The notes below the pieces were generated by a model. The model did no database searches. It worked only from the letters and a program-made list of their open reading frames with translations, and had not been told where the DNA came from. Below are positions 1 through 7,651 of a stretch of DNA of 12,002 nucleotides, piece after piece. Source of the stretch: CAYVBE01 sp964448935 (lineage in GTDB: Bacteria; Planctomycetota; Brocadiia; SM23-32). The stretch spans positions 1-12,002 of the forward strand of contig CAYVBE010000132.1 of NCBI GenBank assembly GCA_964448935.1, read 5' to 3'. Each line of letters opens with the position of its first letter. The first letter of the stretch is position 1. A program made the position numbers and the translations under genes.

Positions 1-97
1 CTACGGCGCCGCCGATAGCTGCATCTGCCTGGGCATGATCTCGCTGGAAGCACTGGAATGCGCCTGCTACGCCGAGAAAGCCAGGAAAACGCTATGA
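1..97 (+). CDS. GH130 family glycoside phosphorylase/hydrolase, C-terminal fragment (5' end outside window)
   Basis: Only the last 31 codons are present, in the frame starting at base 2 and ending at TGA 95-97. The fragment begins with YGAADSCICLG, the conserved end of the GH130 five-bladed propeller. The same YYGAAD-x-C/R-IC motif ends the two complete GH130 genes of this window (94-1035 and 7652-8635), which is the basis of the call. After the motif comes a short tail rich in Ala, Glu and Lys. GH130 enzymes usually cleave beta-mannosides in the cytoplasm, most by phosphorolysis, but the catalytic part of this copy is outside the window, so its activity cannot be judged. Its stop overlaps the start of the next GH130 gene (ATGA, 94-97), which implies co-transcription and probably translational coupling. 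Family assignment is fairly secure despite the short length. Confidence 0.75.
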   Translation, partial: YGAADSCICLGMISLEALECACYAEKARKTL

Positions 98-1035
98 ACA
101 CGCCGTGGCTGGTCGAACAGGATATCCTGCACCGTCATTCGGACAACCCCGTCATCACGGCGGCCGACATACCGTTCACCTGCAACACGGTGTTCAACGG
201 GTCGGCGGTCAAGCTGGACGACACTTACCACATGCTGCTGCGGGTGGAGGGGCAGCACGGATACTCGGTCTTCGCCCTGGGCCACGGGGAGGACGGGTAC
301 AGCTTTGAGCTGGAATCGCTGCCCGTGATGACGCCGGCCTCGGAAGGCTTCATGCAGAAGTACGAGACCGCCGGCCTGGAGGACCCGCGCATCACAATTC
401 TGGAGGGGGAAGTCTATGTAACCTACACAGCATTCAGCGGTTACGGACCAGTGATGGCCCTCGCCCGCACGGAAGACCTGATATCCTTCCAGCGGCTGGG
501 AGTGATCAGCGAGCCGGGCACAAAGGACGGCATCCTGTTCCCCCGCAGGCTGGATGGCCGCTACGCGCGGCTGGACCGGCCGGTGGGCAACGACGTCGGG
601 CGTATCTGGATATCGTTCTCCGACGATCTACTGCACTGGGGTGACAGCCGCGTGCTGGTCTCCCCGCGCGAGGGCTACTGGGATTCCTACCGCGTGGGTG
701 GCTCGACGACGCCCATCGAGACCGACGAGGGGTGGCTGGAGATATACCACGGCATCAAGATGACCGGCGCCGGGCCCATCTACCGCGCCGGGGTGGTGGT
801 GCTGGACGCCGAGGACCCCTCCGTGGTGCTGGGCCGCAGCTCCATCCCCGTCCTGGCCCCGCGCACCGATTACGAGCGGATCGGCGACATCAACAACGTG
901 GTCTATCCCTCGGCGGCCATCCGGGAGCCGGACGGGGAGTTGAAGGTATACTACGGCGCGGCCGACACCTGCATCTGTGTGGCAACCACCACGGTGGAGG
1001 AACTGCTGTCGGTCGCTCTGGAACGCGCGGCGTAG
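94..1035 (+). CDS. GH130 family beta-mannoside phosphorylase-like protein (second tandem copy)
   Basis: A 313-residue GH130 protein, near the usual 300-350. I start it at ATG 94, which overlaps the upstream stop as ATGA and has AGGA about 8 bases ahead. An in-frame ATG at 58 would add 12 residues lying inside the upstream gene. Visible motifs are NTVFNGSA (31-38), GLEDPRI (94-100, whose Asp97 matches the family's catalytic acid), KDGILFP (144-150), a WISFSDDLLHW strand (172-182), IYHG (217-220) and YYGAADTCIC (286-295). No signal peptide is seen, so it is probably cytoplasmic. Known family members phosphorolyse beta-1,4- or beta-1,2-linked mannosides to mannose 1-phosphate; a few are hydrolases. 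One oddity is LDRP at 160-163, where the third GH130 copy here and most phosphorylases I know read HRP. The loss of that His leaves phosphorolysis versus hydrolysis, and the substrate, open. Confidence 0.88.
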   Translation: MNTPWLVEQDILHRHSDNPVITAADIPFTCNTVFNGSAVKLDDTYHMLLRVEGQHGYSVFALGHGEDGYSFELESLPVMTPASEGFMQKYETAGLEDPRITILEGEVYVTYTAFSGYGPVMALARTEDLISFQRLGVISEPGTKDGILFPRRLDGRYARLDRPVGNDVGRIWISFSDDLLHWGDSRVLVSPREGYWDSYRVGGSTTPIETDEGWLEIYHGIKMTGAGPIYRAGVVVLDAEDPSVVLGRSSIPVLAPRTDYERIGDINNVVYPSAAIREPDGELKVYYGAADTCICVATTTVEELLSVALERAA

Positions 1036-1167
1036 GCCTCCTTCAGGCGATCTCGGCCGGGGCGCCCGCCGCGGTGGTCTTCAGAGGGCCTCACGCGAAA
1101 TTCTTTTTCCGGGCCCGGGACTTTCCCCCAATCGGTGCCGCGCCCGTAATTACAGTGTCCGCCAGGT

Positions 1168-1210
1168 CGGTTGGCCATGCGACGCCGGGGCCATATTCAA
1201 CCGCCTTTTT
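1168..1210 (+). terminator. possible intrinsic terminator after the GH130 pair
   Basis: CGGTTG (1168-1173) pairs with CAACCG (1198-1203). Inside, GGCC at 1173-1176 and GGCC at 1189-1192 could extend the stem imperfectly. Two C residues and a run of five T follow (1206-1210). It lies about 130 bases after the GH130 stop and just ahead of the next promoter, a sensible place for a terminator. The stem is short and the loop large, so this is only a candidate. Confidence 0.3.
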
Positions 1211-1212
1211 CG

Positions 1213-1242
1213 TTTCCAACAATGTCCTGACACGGCTATAAT
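1213..1242 (+). promoter_or_regulatory. predicted sigma70-type promoter of the SdiA-regulated-family lipoprotein gene
   Basis: A perfect TATAAT lies at 1237-1242. TTTCCA (1213-1218) matches four of six positions of the TTGACA -35 box, with an 18-base spacer. Transcription would begin near 1249, about 48 bases before the TTG start at 1297. This is the best consensus -10 box I found in the window and it sits in a locally AT-richer patch, so the downstream gene is probably transcribed independently of the GH130 pair. The remainder of the 1036-1296 gap shows no reading frame I would call. Confidence 0.5.
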
Positions 1243-1296
1243 CTTTCCTTTCACCCACCCGGTTCCATCTGCTGGCTTCGATTGGAGGAGGGAGCG

Positions 1297-2157
1297 TTGA
1301 ACACCTGGAGTTCAGTCGCAACGGTTGGCCTCGCAGCAGTCTTTCTGGTATGTACCGGTTGCAGCGGCAGCGGTTGCGGGCACGTGACGGACCCCCGCTC
1401 CGTGGTGCTGCCCTACGAGTGGGAAGGCGACATACTGGAGGAGCACTTCACCGAGCCGTCCGGCCTGACATTCCACCCCGGTCGCGGCACGCTGTTCCTG
1501 GTGGGCGACGAGGGGGACATCGCGGAGCTTGACACGGATGGGAAAGTGCTGCGACGGGCCTCCCTGAGGGCCGGGGCCGACCTGGAGGGCGTCACCTGCG
1601 TGCCCGCGTCCGGGTTGCTCTATGTGGTGATCGAGGGCGAGGAGAAGATCCTGGAGGTGGACCCGGAGACGTTCGACGTGATTCGCGAGTTCGCCCTGCC
1701 GCGATCGGTCGGCGAGACGGAGCTGTTCAAGCCGGAGGGTAATGGGACCGAGTCCATCTGCTTCGTGCCGAACCCTGACGGTTCGGGGCAGGGCACCTTT
1801 TTTGTGGCCAACCAGAGCTTTACGCTGGAATCGGGGGCGGAGCCGTCCGTCATCGTGCAGATCGAGTTGCCGCTCGACGCGCCCGACGCGGACGGGCCCG
1901 TCCGGATCATCACCTGGTTTTATCCGAACATCATAGATATAAGCGCGCTCTGGTACGACGCGTCGGCGGGGCAGCTTCTGGCGGTCAGCGATACGAACAA
2001 TCTGCTGATCAGATTCACGCTGAAGGGCAAGCCGGTGCGGACCTACACGATGACCGGCAGGGACCAGGAAGGGCTGGCAATCGGCCCGGACGGGATGATG
2101 TACATCGCACAGGACTCCGGTGGGTTGGTCAAGATCCGGCCGCTCTGGCCGGAGTGA
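1297..2157 (+). CDS. SdiA-regulated (YjiK-like) family beta-propeller, probable lipoprotein
   Basis: A 286-residue protein. I choose TTG 1297 as start because a strong AGGAGG (1286-1291) lies five bases ahead; the in-frame TTG at 1282 would sit on top of that site. Residues 1-22 look like a lipoprotein signal with a short hydrophobic stretch (GLAAVFLV) ending at Cys22, although the lipobox is atypical (CTGC). The rest resembles the SdiA-regulated family (E. coli YjiK): EPSGLTF (53-59), LVGDEGDIAELD (68-79), DLEGVTC (95-101), NGTESICFVP (149-158), DISALWYD (214-221) and DQEGLAI (256-262), spaced as propeller repeats. The family's molecular function is unknown; an extracytoplasmic binding or esterase-like role is sometimes suggested but not shown here. 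It has its own predicted promoter and faces the amidohydrolase gene tail to tail with a 6-bp gap. Family call is good; anchoring is inferred. Confidence 0.82.
   Translation: MNTWSSVATVGLAAVFLVCTGCSGSGCGHVTDPRSVVLPYEWEGDILEEHFTEPSGLTFHPGRGTLFLVGDEGDIAELDTDGKVLRRASLRAGADLEGVTCVPASGLLYVVIEGEEKILEVDPETFDVIREFALPRSVGETELFKPEGNGTESICFVPNPDGSGQGTFFVANQSFTLESGAEPSVIVQIELPLDAPDADGPVRIITWFYPNIIDISALWYDASAGQLLAVSDTNNLLIRFTLKGKPVRTYTMTGRDQEGLAIGPDGMMYIAQDSGGLVKIRPLWPE
2135..2153. terminator. perfect 7-bp hairpin at a convergent gene junction, possible bidirectional terminator
   Basis: TCCGGCC (2135-2141) and GGCCGGA (2147-2153) form a perfect GC-rich stem with a 5-base loop. It overlaps the last codons of the propeller lipoprotein gene, ending two bases before its TGA. 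The opposing amidohydrolase gene stops at 2164, so the hairpin is also just past that gene's 3' end. There is no T-run on either side, so classic intrinsic termination is doubtful. It may be a Rho-assisted or RNA-end-protecting structure, or a chance product of GC-rich codons. Confidence 0.3.
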
Positions 2158-2163
2158 GCCGGT

Positions 2164-2964
2164 TCAGCCGAGCCCCAGCAGCCGCTCCGCGTTTTCCCGC
2201 AGCACCAGCCGTTGCGCCTCTTGGTCCGGAAACGCCCGCTTGACCAGATCAAGCGTCCGCGACTGATCGGTCCACGGGCTGTCCGTGCCGAACAGAATCC
2301 TGTCCGCCGGGTGCCGCTCGATGATCTGCCCCAGCGCCTCTCCGGCCCCCATGGCAAAGCTGTAGGACGTCTCCAGCCAGACGTCCTCTCCGGCCAGCGT
2401 CTCGGCCACCTCGTCCCACATCTTCCACCCGCCCATGTGCGCCGCGATGATGCGCATGTCGGGGAAGGCGCGGTGGACGTTCAGGATGCGCTGCGGCGTG
2501 GCCCGGTCGTCGTCCAGGGGGAAGGCGATGTCCCGCCCGGCGTGGAACAGCAGGACCAGATTGCTCTCTTCGATGGCGCCGTAGATGGGCCACATGCGGC
2601 GCTCGTCCACGGAGAACTTCTGATACATGGAGTGCAGCTTCACTCCGCGCAGCCCTGCTCCTGCTATGGCGGCAACGTCGGCGGCGGGATCGGCGCCTTC
2701 CGGATGGACGGAGCCGAACGGGATGATGCGCTCGCTTCGGATGGACTCCGACCAGCGCAGGATGGCGGCCGCCTGCTTGGGTTTGGTGGCGATGGAGGCG
2801 ATGACGCTCCGCTCGATTCCGGCCTCGTCCATGGAACACAGCAGGTCGCCCACGCTGCCGTCCAGAACGGCCCATGCCTTGCGCGGTATCTCCTCGTTCA
2901 GCGTCTCGATGGCCCGGTCTGCCAACTCGTCCGGGAATGCGTGCGTGTGGACGTCAACGGTCAT
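2164..2964 (-). CDS. metal-dependent amidohydrolase (amidohydrolase 2 / ACMSD-like TIM barrel)
   Basis: A 266-residue protein of the Amidohydro_2 family. All the expected metal and catalytic positions are visible: HTH (His6, His8) at the first strand, GVKLH with Lys109, His141 in FHAG, His176 in AAHMGGW and Asp228 in LFGTDSPW. Such proteins are cytoplasmic, usually zinc-dependent hydrolases or decarboxylases acting on small cyclic or carboxylated compounds; the substrate cannot be read from this sequence. It has no signal peptide and its length is normal for a single barrel. Its ATG overlaps the stop of copA as ATGA (2961-2964), so it is the downstream, translationally coupled member of a two-gene operon. 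That link to copper export is unexpected and may be only shared transcription. Family call is secure; function is unknown. Confidence 0.88.
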   Translation of the reverse strand: MTVDVHTHAFPDELADRAIETLNEEIPRKAWAVLDGSVGDLLCSMDEAGIERSVIASIATKPKQAAAILRWSESIRSERIIPFGSVHPEGADPAADVAAIAGAGLRGVKLHSMYQKFSVDERRMWPIYGAIEESNLVLLFHAGRDIAFPLDDDRATPQRILNVHRAFPDMRIIAAHMGGWKMWDEVAETLAGEDVWLETSYSFAMGAGEALGQIIERHPADRILFGTDSPWTDQSRTLDLVKRAFPDQEAQRLVLRENAERLLGLG

Positions 2965-5423
2965 GCGGTCTGTTCTCCGTTGAGGCTGATGTCGGCGCGG
3001 CGCAGGAGCGTGGAGTTGGACACCACGCTGACGGAACTGAACGCCATGGCTGCCTCCGCGATGGCCGGGTGCAGGAAGCCCAGCATGGCGGCCGGAATGG
3101 CAATGATATTGTAACCGAAGGCCCAGAGCAAGTTCTGCTTGATCTTGCGGAAGGTGGCCCGGCTGAGCTTGACGGCGCTGACCACGGCGCCCAGCTCGCC
3201 GCGCACCAGGGTGATGTCGGCGCTCTCGATGGCGATGTCGGTCCCCGTGCCCAGCGCGATGCCCACGTCCGCCTGCGCCAGGGCGGGGGCGTCGTTGATG
3301 CCGTCCCCCACCATGGCCACGCGTCCCACGTCGCTTTGCAGCCGCCGCACCTCCTCTGCCTTGCGCTCGGGCAGCACCTCGGCCACCACACGGTCAATGC
3401 CCACCTGATCGGCAATGGCGCGGGCGGTACGCTCATTGTCCCCGGTGATCATCGCTATCTCGAACCCCATCTTCTTGAGGCGCTGGATGGCCCGGGCGGA
3501 GTCCTCTTTCAGGGTATCCGCGATGGCGATGGCGCCCAGGACCTCGCCCTCCCGTGCCACCAGGACGACGGTTTTCCCCTCGTCCTGCAGCCGTTCCCGC
3601 ATATCTTCGGCCGGACCGGGGTCCGCATCGTTTTCCTCCAGCAGGGCGGGGGTGCCCACGAGCACCGCCTGTCCCTCCAGCATCCCGCGCACGCCCTTGC
3701 CGCTGACGGCCTCGAAGTCGTCGGGTTCGTCCAGGTGCAGCTCCTCCTGTTCGGCTCGCTGGAGGACGGCCCGGGCCAGCGGGTGTTCGCTGGCGCTCTC
3801 CAGCGAGGCCGCCAGCTGCAACACCTCCTTCTCTTCCGCGCCGTTCAGCGCAACGAGGTCGGTCACCGCCGGCTCGCCCTTCGTCAGGGTGCCGGTCTTG
3901 TCGAACAGGATCGTGTGGATGTCCTTCATGGTTTGGATCGCCTCGCCGGTGCGGATCAGAATGCCGCGCTGCGCGCCCATGCCGCTGCCCACCATGAGCG
4001 CCGTGGGGGTGGCCAGCCCCAGCGCGCAGGGGCAGGCGATGACCATGACCGCCACCGCTGCGAAGACCGCCATCGAGACCGCCGTCACCTCCGCCGGATT
4101 CGGCACCCAGCGAAGCACCGGTCGCACCGCCGCCGCGATGCCCGCGAAGGTCCCCGGGAAGACCATCCATAGCACAAACGTCAGCAGCGAGAGCCCGATG
4201 ACCGTGGGCACGAAGTAGCCCGTCACCCGGTCGGCGAAGTCCTGGATGGGCACTCGGCTGCCCTGGGCCTCGCGCACCATGCGCACCACGTTGGACAGGA
4301 ATGTCTCCTCGCCTACGCGCGTGGCCCGCACCTTGAGCCGGCCTTCCTGGTTGACGGTGGCGCCGATCATCTCGTCGCCTTCCTCCTTCGCCACGGGCAC
4401 GGACTCGCCCGTCGCCATGGACTCGTCCACCGAACTGCGTCCCTCGACCACCACGCCGTCGGTGGGTATCTTCTCTCCGGGCCGCACGACCATCACGTCG
4501 TCCACCTCGATCTCGTCCACGGGCACCTCCACCTCCTCGCCGTCCCGCAGGATGCGTGCGGTTTTGGCGCCCAGCTCCAGCAGCTTGCGGATGGCCTTGC
4601 TGGCGCGTCCGCGGGCCTTCGCTTCCACGTATCGCCCGGTCAGGTGGAAGGCCATGATCATCGCGCCCACGCCGGCGTAGTTGTATATCTCCAGGCCGGC
4701 CAGGCTGAAGGGCCCTGTGAGAAAGGCGCTGCCGCTGCCCAGCAGGATGAGCACGTCCATGTTGGGCGAGAGGTTGCACAGGGCCTTCAGCGCGCTGCGG
4801 TAGGTGGCCGGGCCGGCGCCGAAAAGCACCGGTATGGCCAGCAGAACCATGGCCCATTCGTAATAGACGTGATAGGGCTGGACGGCCTCGAACCCCAGCA
4901 TGAACGGGATCATCAGCAGAATGATGGGGCCTGTCACGGCCCATGCCAGCGCCATGCGCCGCCGCGCGCGGCGCATTTCCTCCACGTTTCGGTCGCTCTC
5001 CGCCTCACCCACCTCGGCGCTGTAGCCGGCGTCGTCCACCGCCTCGACCAGGTCCTGCGGGGCGACGACGTCCGGGTCGTAGCGTACCTCCGCCCGCCCG
5101 CCGGCGAAGCTCACGTCAGTGGACAGCACACCGTCCCGCTTTCGGAGCGTTCGGGCGATGGTCCGGGCGCACGATTCGCAGCTCATGTCGCCGATGGACA
5201 GGACGCAGTTCTCCCCCGCGTCGCGCGCGGCTCCCCCCATCCGCCCGGGGTCGGTGCCGCCCGGCTCTTCCTCCTCATCGGAGCCGAGGAATTGCTCCGG
5301 GTCCTCGTCGAAGCGTTCCTTGCACTTCGGGTTGCAGAAGTAATACGTCTCCCCCCGGTATTCGCTGCTCCCGGCGGCCTGCTCCGGGTTCACCTCCATC
5401 CCACATACGGGATCGGTAGCCAT
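2961..5423 (-). CDS. copA: copper-translocating P1B-type ATPase with N-terminal YHS domain
   Basis: An 820-residue inner-membrane pump that uses ATP to export Cu(I) from the cytoplasm. Residues 1-47 are a YHS metal-binding domain (DPVCGM, then Cys30 and Cys34), joined by an acidic Gly-rich linker to a heavy-metal-associated domain (about 71-138) with CESC at 82-85. The core has TGES (338-341, actuator), the CPC membrane motif (464-466), the phosphorylated Asp508 in DKTGT, the SEHP nucleotide-domain motif (545-548) and GDGINDAP (706-713). YN (771-772) and M793-x-x-SS (796-797) in the last two helices are the signature of Cu(I)-selective CopA rather than zinc or cobalt pumps. ATG 5423 has an AAAGGGGG-type ribosome site upstream. 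It is the first gene of an operon with the amidohydrolase and is transcribed away from transketolase. No CsoR, CueR or copper chaperone gene lies in the window. Copper specificity is well supported. Confidence 0.95.
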   Translation of the reverse strand: MATDPVCGMEVNPEQAAGSSEYRGETYYFCNPKCKERFDEDPEQFLGSDEEEEPGGTDPGRMGGAARDAGENCVLSIGDMSCESCARTIARTLRKRDGVLSTDVSFAGGRAEVRYDPDVVAPQDLVEAVDDAGYSAEVGEAESDRNVEEMRRARRRMALAWAVTGPIILLMIPFMLGFEAVQPYHVYYEWAMVLLAIPVLFGAGPATYRSALKALCNLSPNMDVLILLGSGSAFLTGPFSLAGLEIYNYAGVGAMIMAFHLTGRYVEAKARGRASKAIRKLLELGAKTARILRDGEEVEVPVDEIEVDDVMVVRPGEKIPTDGVVVEGRSSVDESMATGESVPVAKEEGDEMIGATVNQEGRLKVRATRVGEETFLSNVVRMVREAQGSRVPIQDFADRVTGYFVPTVIGLSLLTFVLWMVFPGTFAGIAAAVRPVLRWVPNPAEVTAVSMAVFAAVAVMVIACPCALGLATPTALMVGSGMGAQRGILIRTGEAIQTMKDIHTILFDKTGTLTKGEPAVTDLVALNGAEEKEVLQLAASLESASEHPLARAVLQRAEQEELHLDEPDDFEAVSGKGVRGMLEGQAVLVGTPALLEENDADPGPAEDMRERLQDEGKTVVLVAREGEVLGAIAIADTLKEDSARAIQRLKKMGFEIAMITGDNERTARAIADQVGIDRVVAEVLPERKAEEVRRLQSDVGRVAMVGDGINDAPALAQADVGIALGTGTDIAIESADITLVRGELGAVVSAVKLSRATFRKIKQNLLWAFGYNIIAIPAAMLGFLHPAIAEAAMAFSSVSVVSNSTLLRRADISLNGEQTA

Positions 5424-5572
5424 GGCGTTGCCCCCTTTCGGTTCTCCGCAGCGGAGCGGAACTGGAAGAAAAGCTCCTAATCCTTTAGTATATTCCCCTG
5501 GGGCGATTCACGCAGCCGGAAATCCCGATTGCCCGGCTCTCTTCTGCCGGACCACATTGCAAGGAGCACGAA
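5424..5572. promoter_or_regulatory. divergent intergenic region between copA and transketolase
   Basis: This 149-bp gap must hold the promoters of both divergent genes. An AT-rich island at 5486-5494 contains TATACT on the minus strand (5487-5492), a fair -10 box for copA, beside a small palindrome CCCC-T-GGGG (5495-5503). I find no convincing -35 box at the right distance and no clear CueR- or CsoR-type operator. The transketolase ribosome site AAGGAG is at 5561-5566, six bases before its ATG; the copA site is the complement of 5431-5439. Confidence 0.4.
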
Positions 5573-7594
5573 ATGTCGCTGGAAGAGATGGACTTCGAGG
5601 AACTGTGCATCAATACCATCCGGACGCTTTCGATTGACATGGTCCACGCGGCGAACTCCGGACACCCCGGCGCGCCGCTGGGTTGCGCCGCCATCGGATA
5701 CACGCTCTGGACTCGCTTCCTGCGGTTCAATCCCGACGATCCGACGTGGCCGGACCGGGACCGCTTCGCCCTCTCCGCGGGCCACGCGTCGGCGCTGCTC
5801 TACAGCCTGCTGCACCTGAGCGGATACGACCTGCCGATGGAGGAGTTGAAGAACTTCCGGCAGCTCGGCAGCATGACGCCCGGCCATCCGGAGGGGGACT
5901 GCGCGCCGGGCGTCGAGGTCACCACCGGCCCCCTGGGGCAGGGCATCGGGAACTCGGTGGGCATGGCCATCGCTGAGCGCTACCTGGCCAATCAGTTCAA
6001 CCGGCCCGGGCACGAGATCGTGGACCACTACACCTACGTACTGGCCAGCGACGGCGACATGATGGAGGGTATCAGCCACGAGGCCGGCTCGCTGGCGGGG
6101 CACCTGGGCCTGGGCAGGCTGATCGTGCTCTACGACGACAACGATATATCGCTGGAAGGGCCGACAGGGGAATGGTTTACGGATGACACGGCCGCCCGTT
6201 TCGGCTCCTACGGCTGGCACGTCTGCCGCGTCGAGGACGCCACCAACGACGTGGAGGCCATCGCGGCCGCCATCGAGGAGGCCCAGGCGGAGACGGATCG
6301 CCCCTCGCTGATCGTCTGCAAAACGCACATCGGCTACGCCAGCCCCGTGCAGGACACCCACGCCGCCCACGGCGCGCCGCTGGACGCCGACCAGATGCGC
6401 GAGACCAAGCGCAATCTGGGTTGGCCGGAGGATAAGCATTTCCTGGTGCCCGAGCGCGCGAGGGAGCATTTCGCGCAGGCCGCCGAAAAGGGCAAGGAAG
6501 CCCACAGGGAATGGCAGGCCGCGTTCGAGCGCTACGCCGATGAATACCCCGTGCGGGCCGACCGGTGGCGCACCGCCTGGGCCAGGGAACTGCCCGACGG
6601 CTGGGACGAAGGCCTGCCCCTCCATGCGCCGGACGAAGGCCCAATGGCCACCCGCAACGCCGGCGGCGACGCGCTGGAGGCACTGCGGAACAACTGCTCC
6701 TTCCTGATCGGTGGCTGCGCCGATCTGGGGTCTTCCACCAAGACGCTGCCCGACGACGGCCGGAGCATGGACACCGGCGATTTCAGCGCCCAGAACATCC
6801 GCTTCGGCGTCCGCGAGCACCTGATGGCTGCCGCCTGCTCCGGAATAGACCGCCACGGAGGGCTGCGCGCCTACGGCTCCACCTTCACGGTCTTCGCCGA
6901 CTACGCACGGCCGTCACTGCGCCTGGCGGGACTCATGGAGTGCCCGGCCGTCTACCAGTTCACCCATGACAGCATCGGCGTGGGCGAGGACGGACCCACC
7001 CACGAGCCCATCGAGCATCTGGCCTCCCTGCGGTGCATCCCGAACTGGACCGTCATCCGGCCGGCCGATGCCAATGAGGCTACCGAGGCATGGCGCAGCG
7101 CGCTGATCAACACCGACGGCCCCACGGCCATCGTCTGCAGCCGGCAGAAGCTGCCCATCCTGGACCGGGAGCAGTATCCGGCGGCCCAGAATCTGCACAA
7201 GGGCGCCTACGTCCTGACAGACCCGGACGATGGGGACCCGCAGGTCATCCTGATGGCCAGCGGCTCGGAGGTGCATCCCATGCTGGAGGCGGCCGGGGTG
7301 CTGACGGAGAAGGGTGTGCGCGTGAGGACGGTGAGTTTCCCATCCTGGGAGCTTTTCGAGCGCCAGAGCGCCGACTACCGCCGTTCCATTCTGCCGCCCG
7401 AGGTAGGCACGAGACTGGCGATTGAGGCCGGCTCGCCCATGGGGTGGGAGCGATATGTGGGGGGCAACGGGGACGTGATCGGCCTGCGGCGGTACGGCGA
7501 GTCCGGGCTGGGGCAGGAAGTCATGGAGGCCCTCGGCTTCACGCCGCAGAACATCGTGGACCGGGCCCTTGCGCTGATCGAGGACAACGGCTGA
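5573..7594 (+). CDS. tkt: transketolase
   Basis: A 673-residue, full-length transketolase (the family is usually about 620-680). It is a cytoplasmic thiamine diphosphate and Mg enzyme moving two-carbon ketol units between sugar phosphates in the non-oxidative pentose phosphate pathway. Landmarks: SGHPGAPLG (29-37), DRFALSAGHASALLY (63-77), GHPEGD (104-109), TTGPLGQGIGNSVG (117-130), the cofactor loop SDGDMMEGISHEA (159-171) with YDDNDIS (187-193), then the pyrimidine-binding domain with FGVREH (411-416, catalytic Glu415), THDSIGVGEDGPTHEP (464-479) and RPADANE (496-502), and a C-terminal domain with ASGSEV. ATG 5573 has AAGGAG six bases upstream. It is divergent from copA and followed 57 bases later by a GH130 gene with no terminator between, suggesting one transcript. 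No partner pentose phosphate gene is in the window. Confidence 0.96.
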   Translation: MSLEEMDFEELCINTIRTLSIDMVHAANSGHPGAPLGCAAIGYTLWTRFLRFNPDDPTWPDRDRFALSAGHASALLYSLLHLSGYDLPMEELKNFRQLGSMTPGHPEGDCAPGVEVTTGPLGQGIGNSVGMAIAERYLANQFNRPGHEIVDHYTYVLASDGDMMEGISHEAGSLAGHLGLGRLIVLYDDNDISLEGPTGEWFTDDTAARFGSYGWHVCRVEDATNDVEAIAAAIEEAQAETDRPSLIVCKTHIGYASPVQDTHAAHGAPLDADQMRETKRNLGWPEDKHFLVPERAREHFAQAAEKGKEAHREWQAAFERYADEYPVRADRWRTAWARELPDGWDEGLPLHAPDEGPMATRNAGGDALEALRNNCSFLIGGCADLGSSTKTLPDDGRSMDTGDFSAQNIRFGVREHLMAAACSGIDRHGGLRAYGSTFTVFADYARPSLRLAGLMECPAVYQFTHDSIGVGEDGPTHEPIEHLASLRCIPNWTVIRPADANEATEAWRSALINTDGPTAIVCSRQKLPILDREQYPAAQNLHKGAYVLTDPDDGDPQVILMASGSEVHPMLEAAGVLTEKGVRVRTVSFPSWELFERQSADYRRSILPPEVGTRLAIEAGSPMGWERYVGGNGDVIGLRRYGESGLGQEVMEALGFTPQNIVDRALALIEDNG

Positions 7595-7651
7595 AACACT
7601 CCCGTCATCTTTGCCGACTTTTGATGCTTTCCTGATTTACGCGTGAGAGAT

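Noticed and set aside
1101..1130. Palindrome CCGGGCCCGG (1109-1118) after the GH130 gene as a terminator
   Set aside because: It is a loopless palindrome whose hairpin would have only three or four pairs, and its T-run lies before rather than after it.
2874..4172. Long plus-strand frame (432 codons) opposite copA and the amidohydrolase
   Set aside because: It runs antisense across two well-supported genes, is rich in His, Gln, Gly and Arg with no domain, and is best explained as a shadow.
5487..5515. CueR- or CsoR-type copper operator upstream of copA
   Set aside because: TATACT and a small CCCC-T-GGGG palindrome are present, but there is no matching -35 box at 19-20 bases and no longer dyad, so an operator claim is not supported.
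5477..6856. A 459-codon open frame on the minus strand opposite transketolase
   Set aside because: It is antisense to a full-length, motif-complete transketolase. Its product is low in complexity with no recognisable domain, as expected in GC-rich DNA where antisense frames rarely hit stops.
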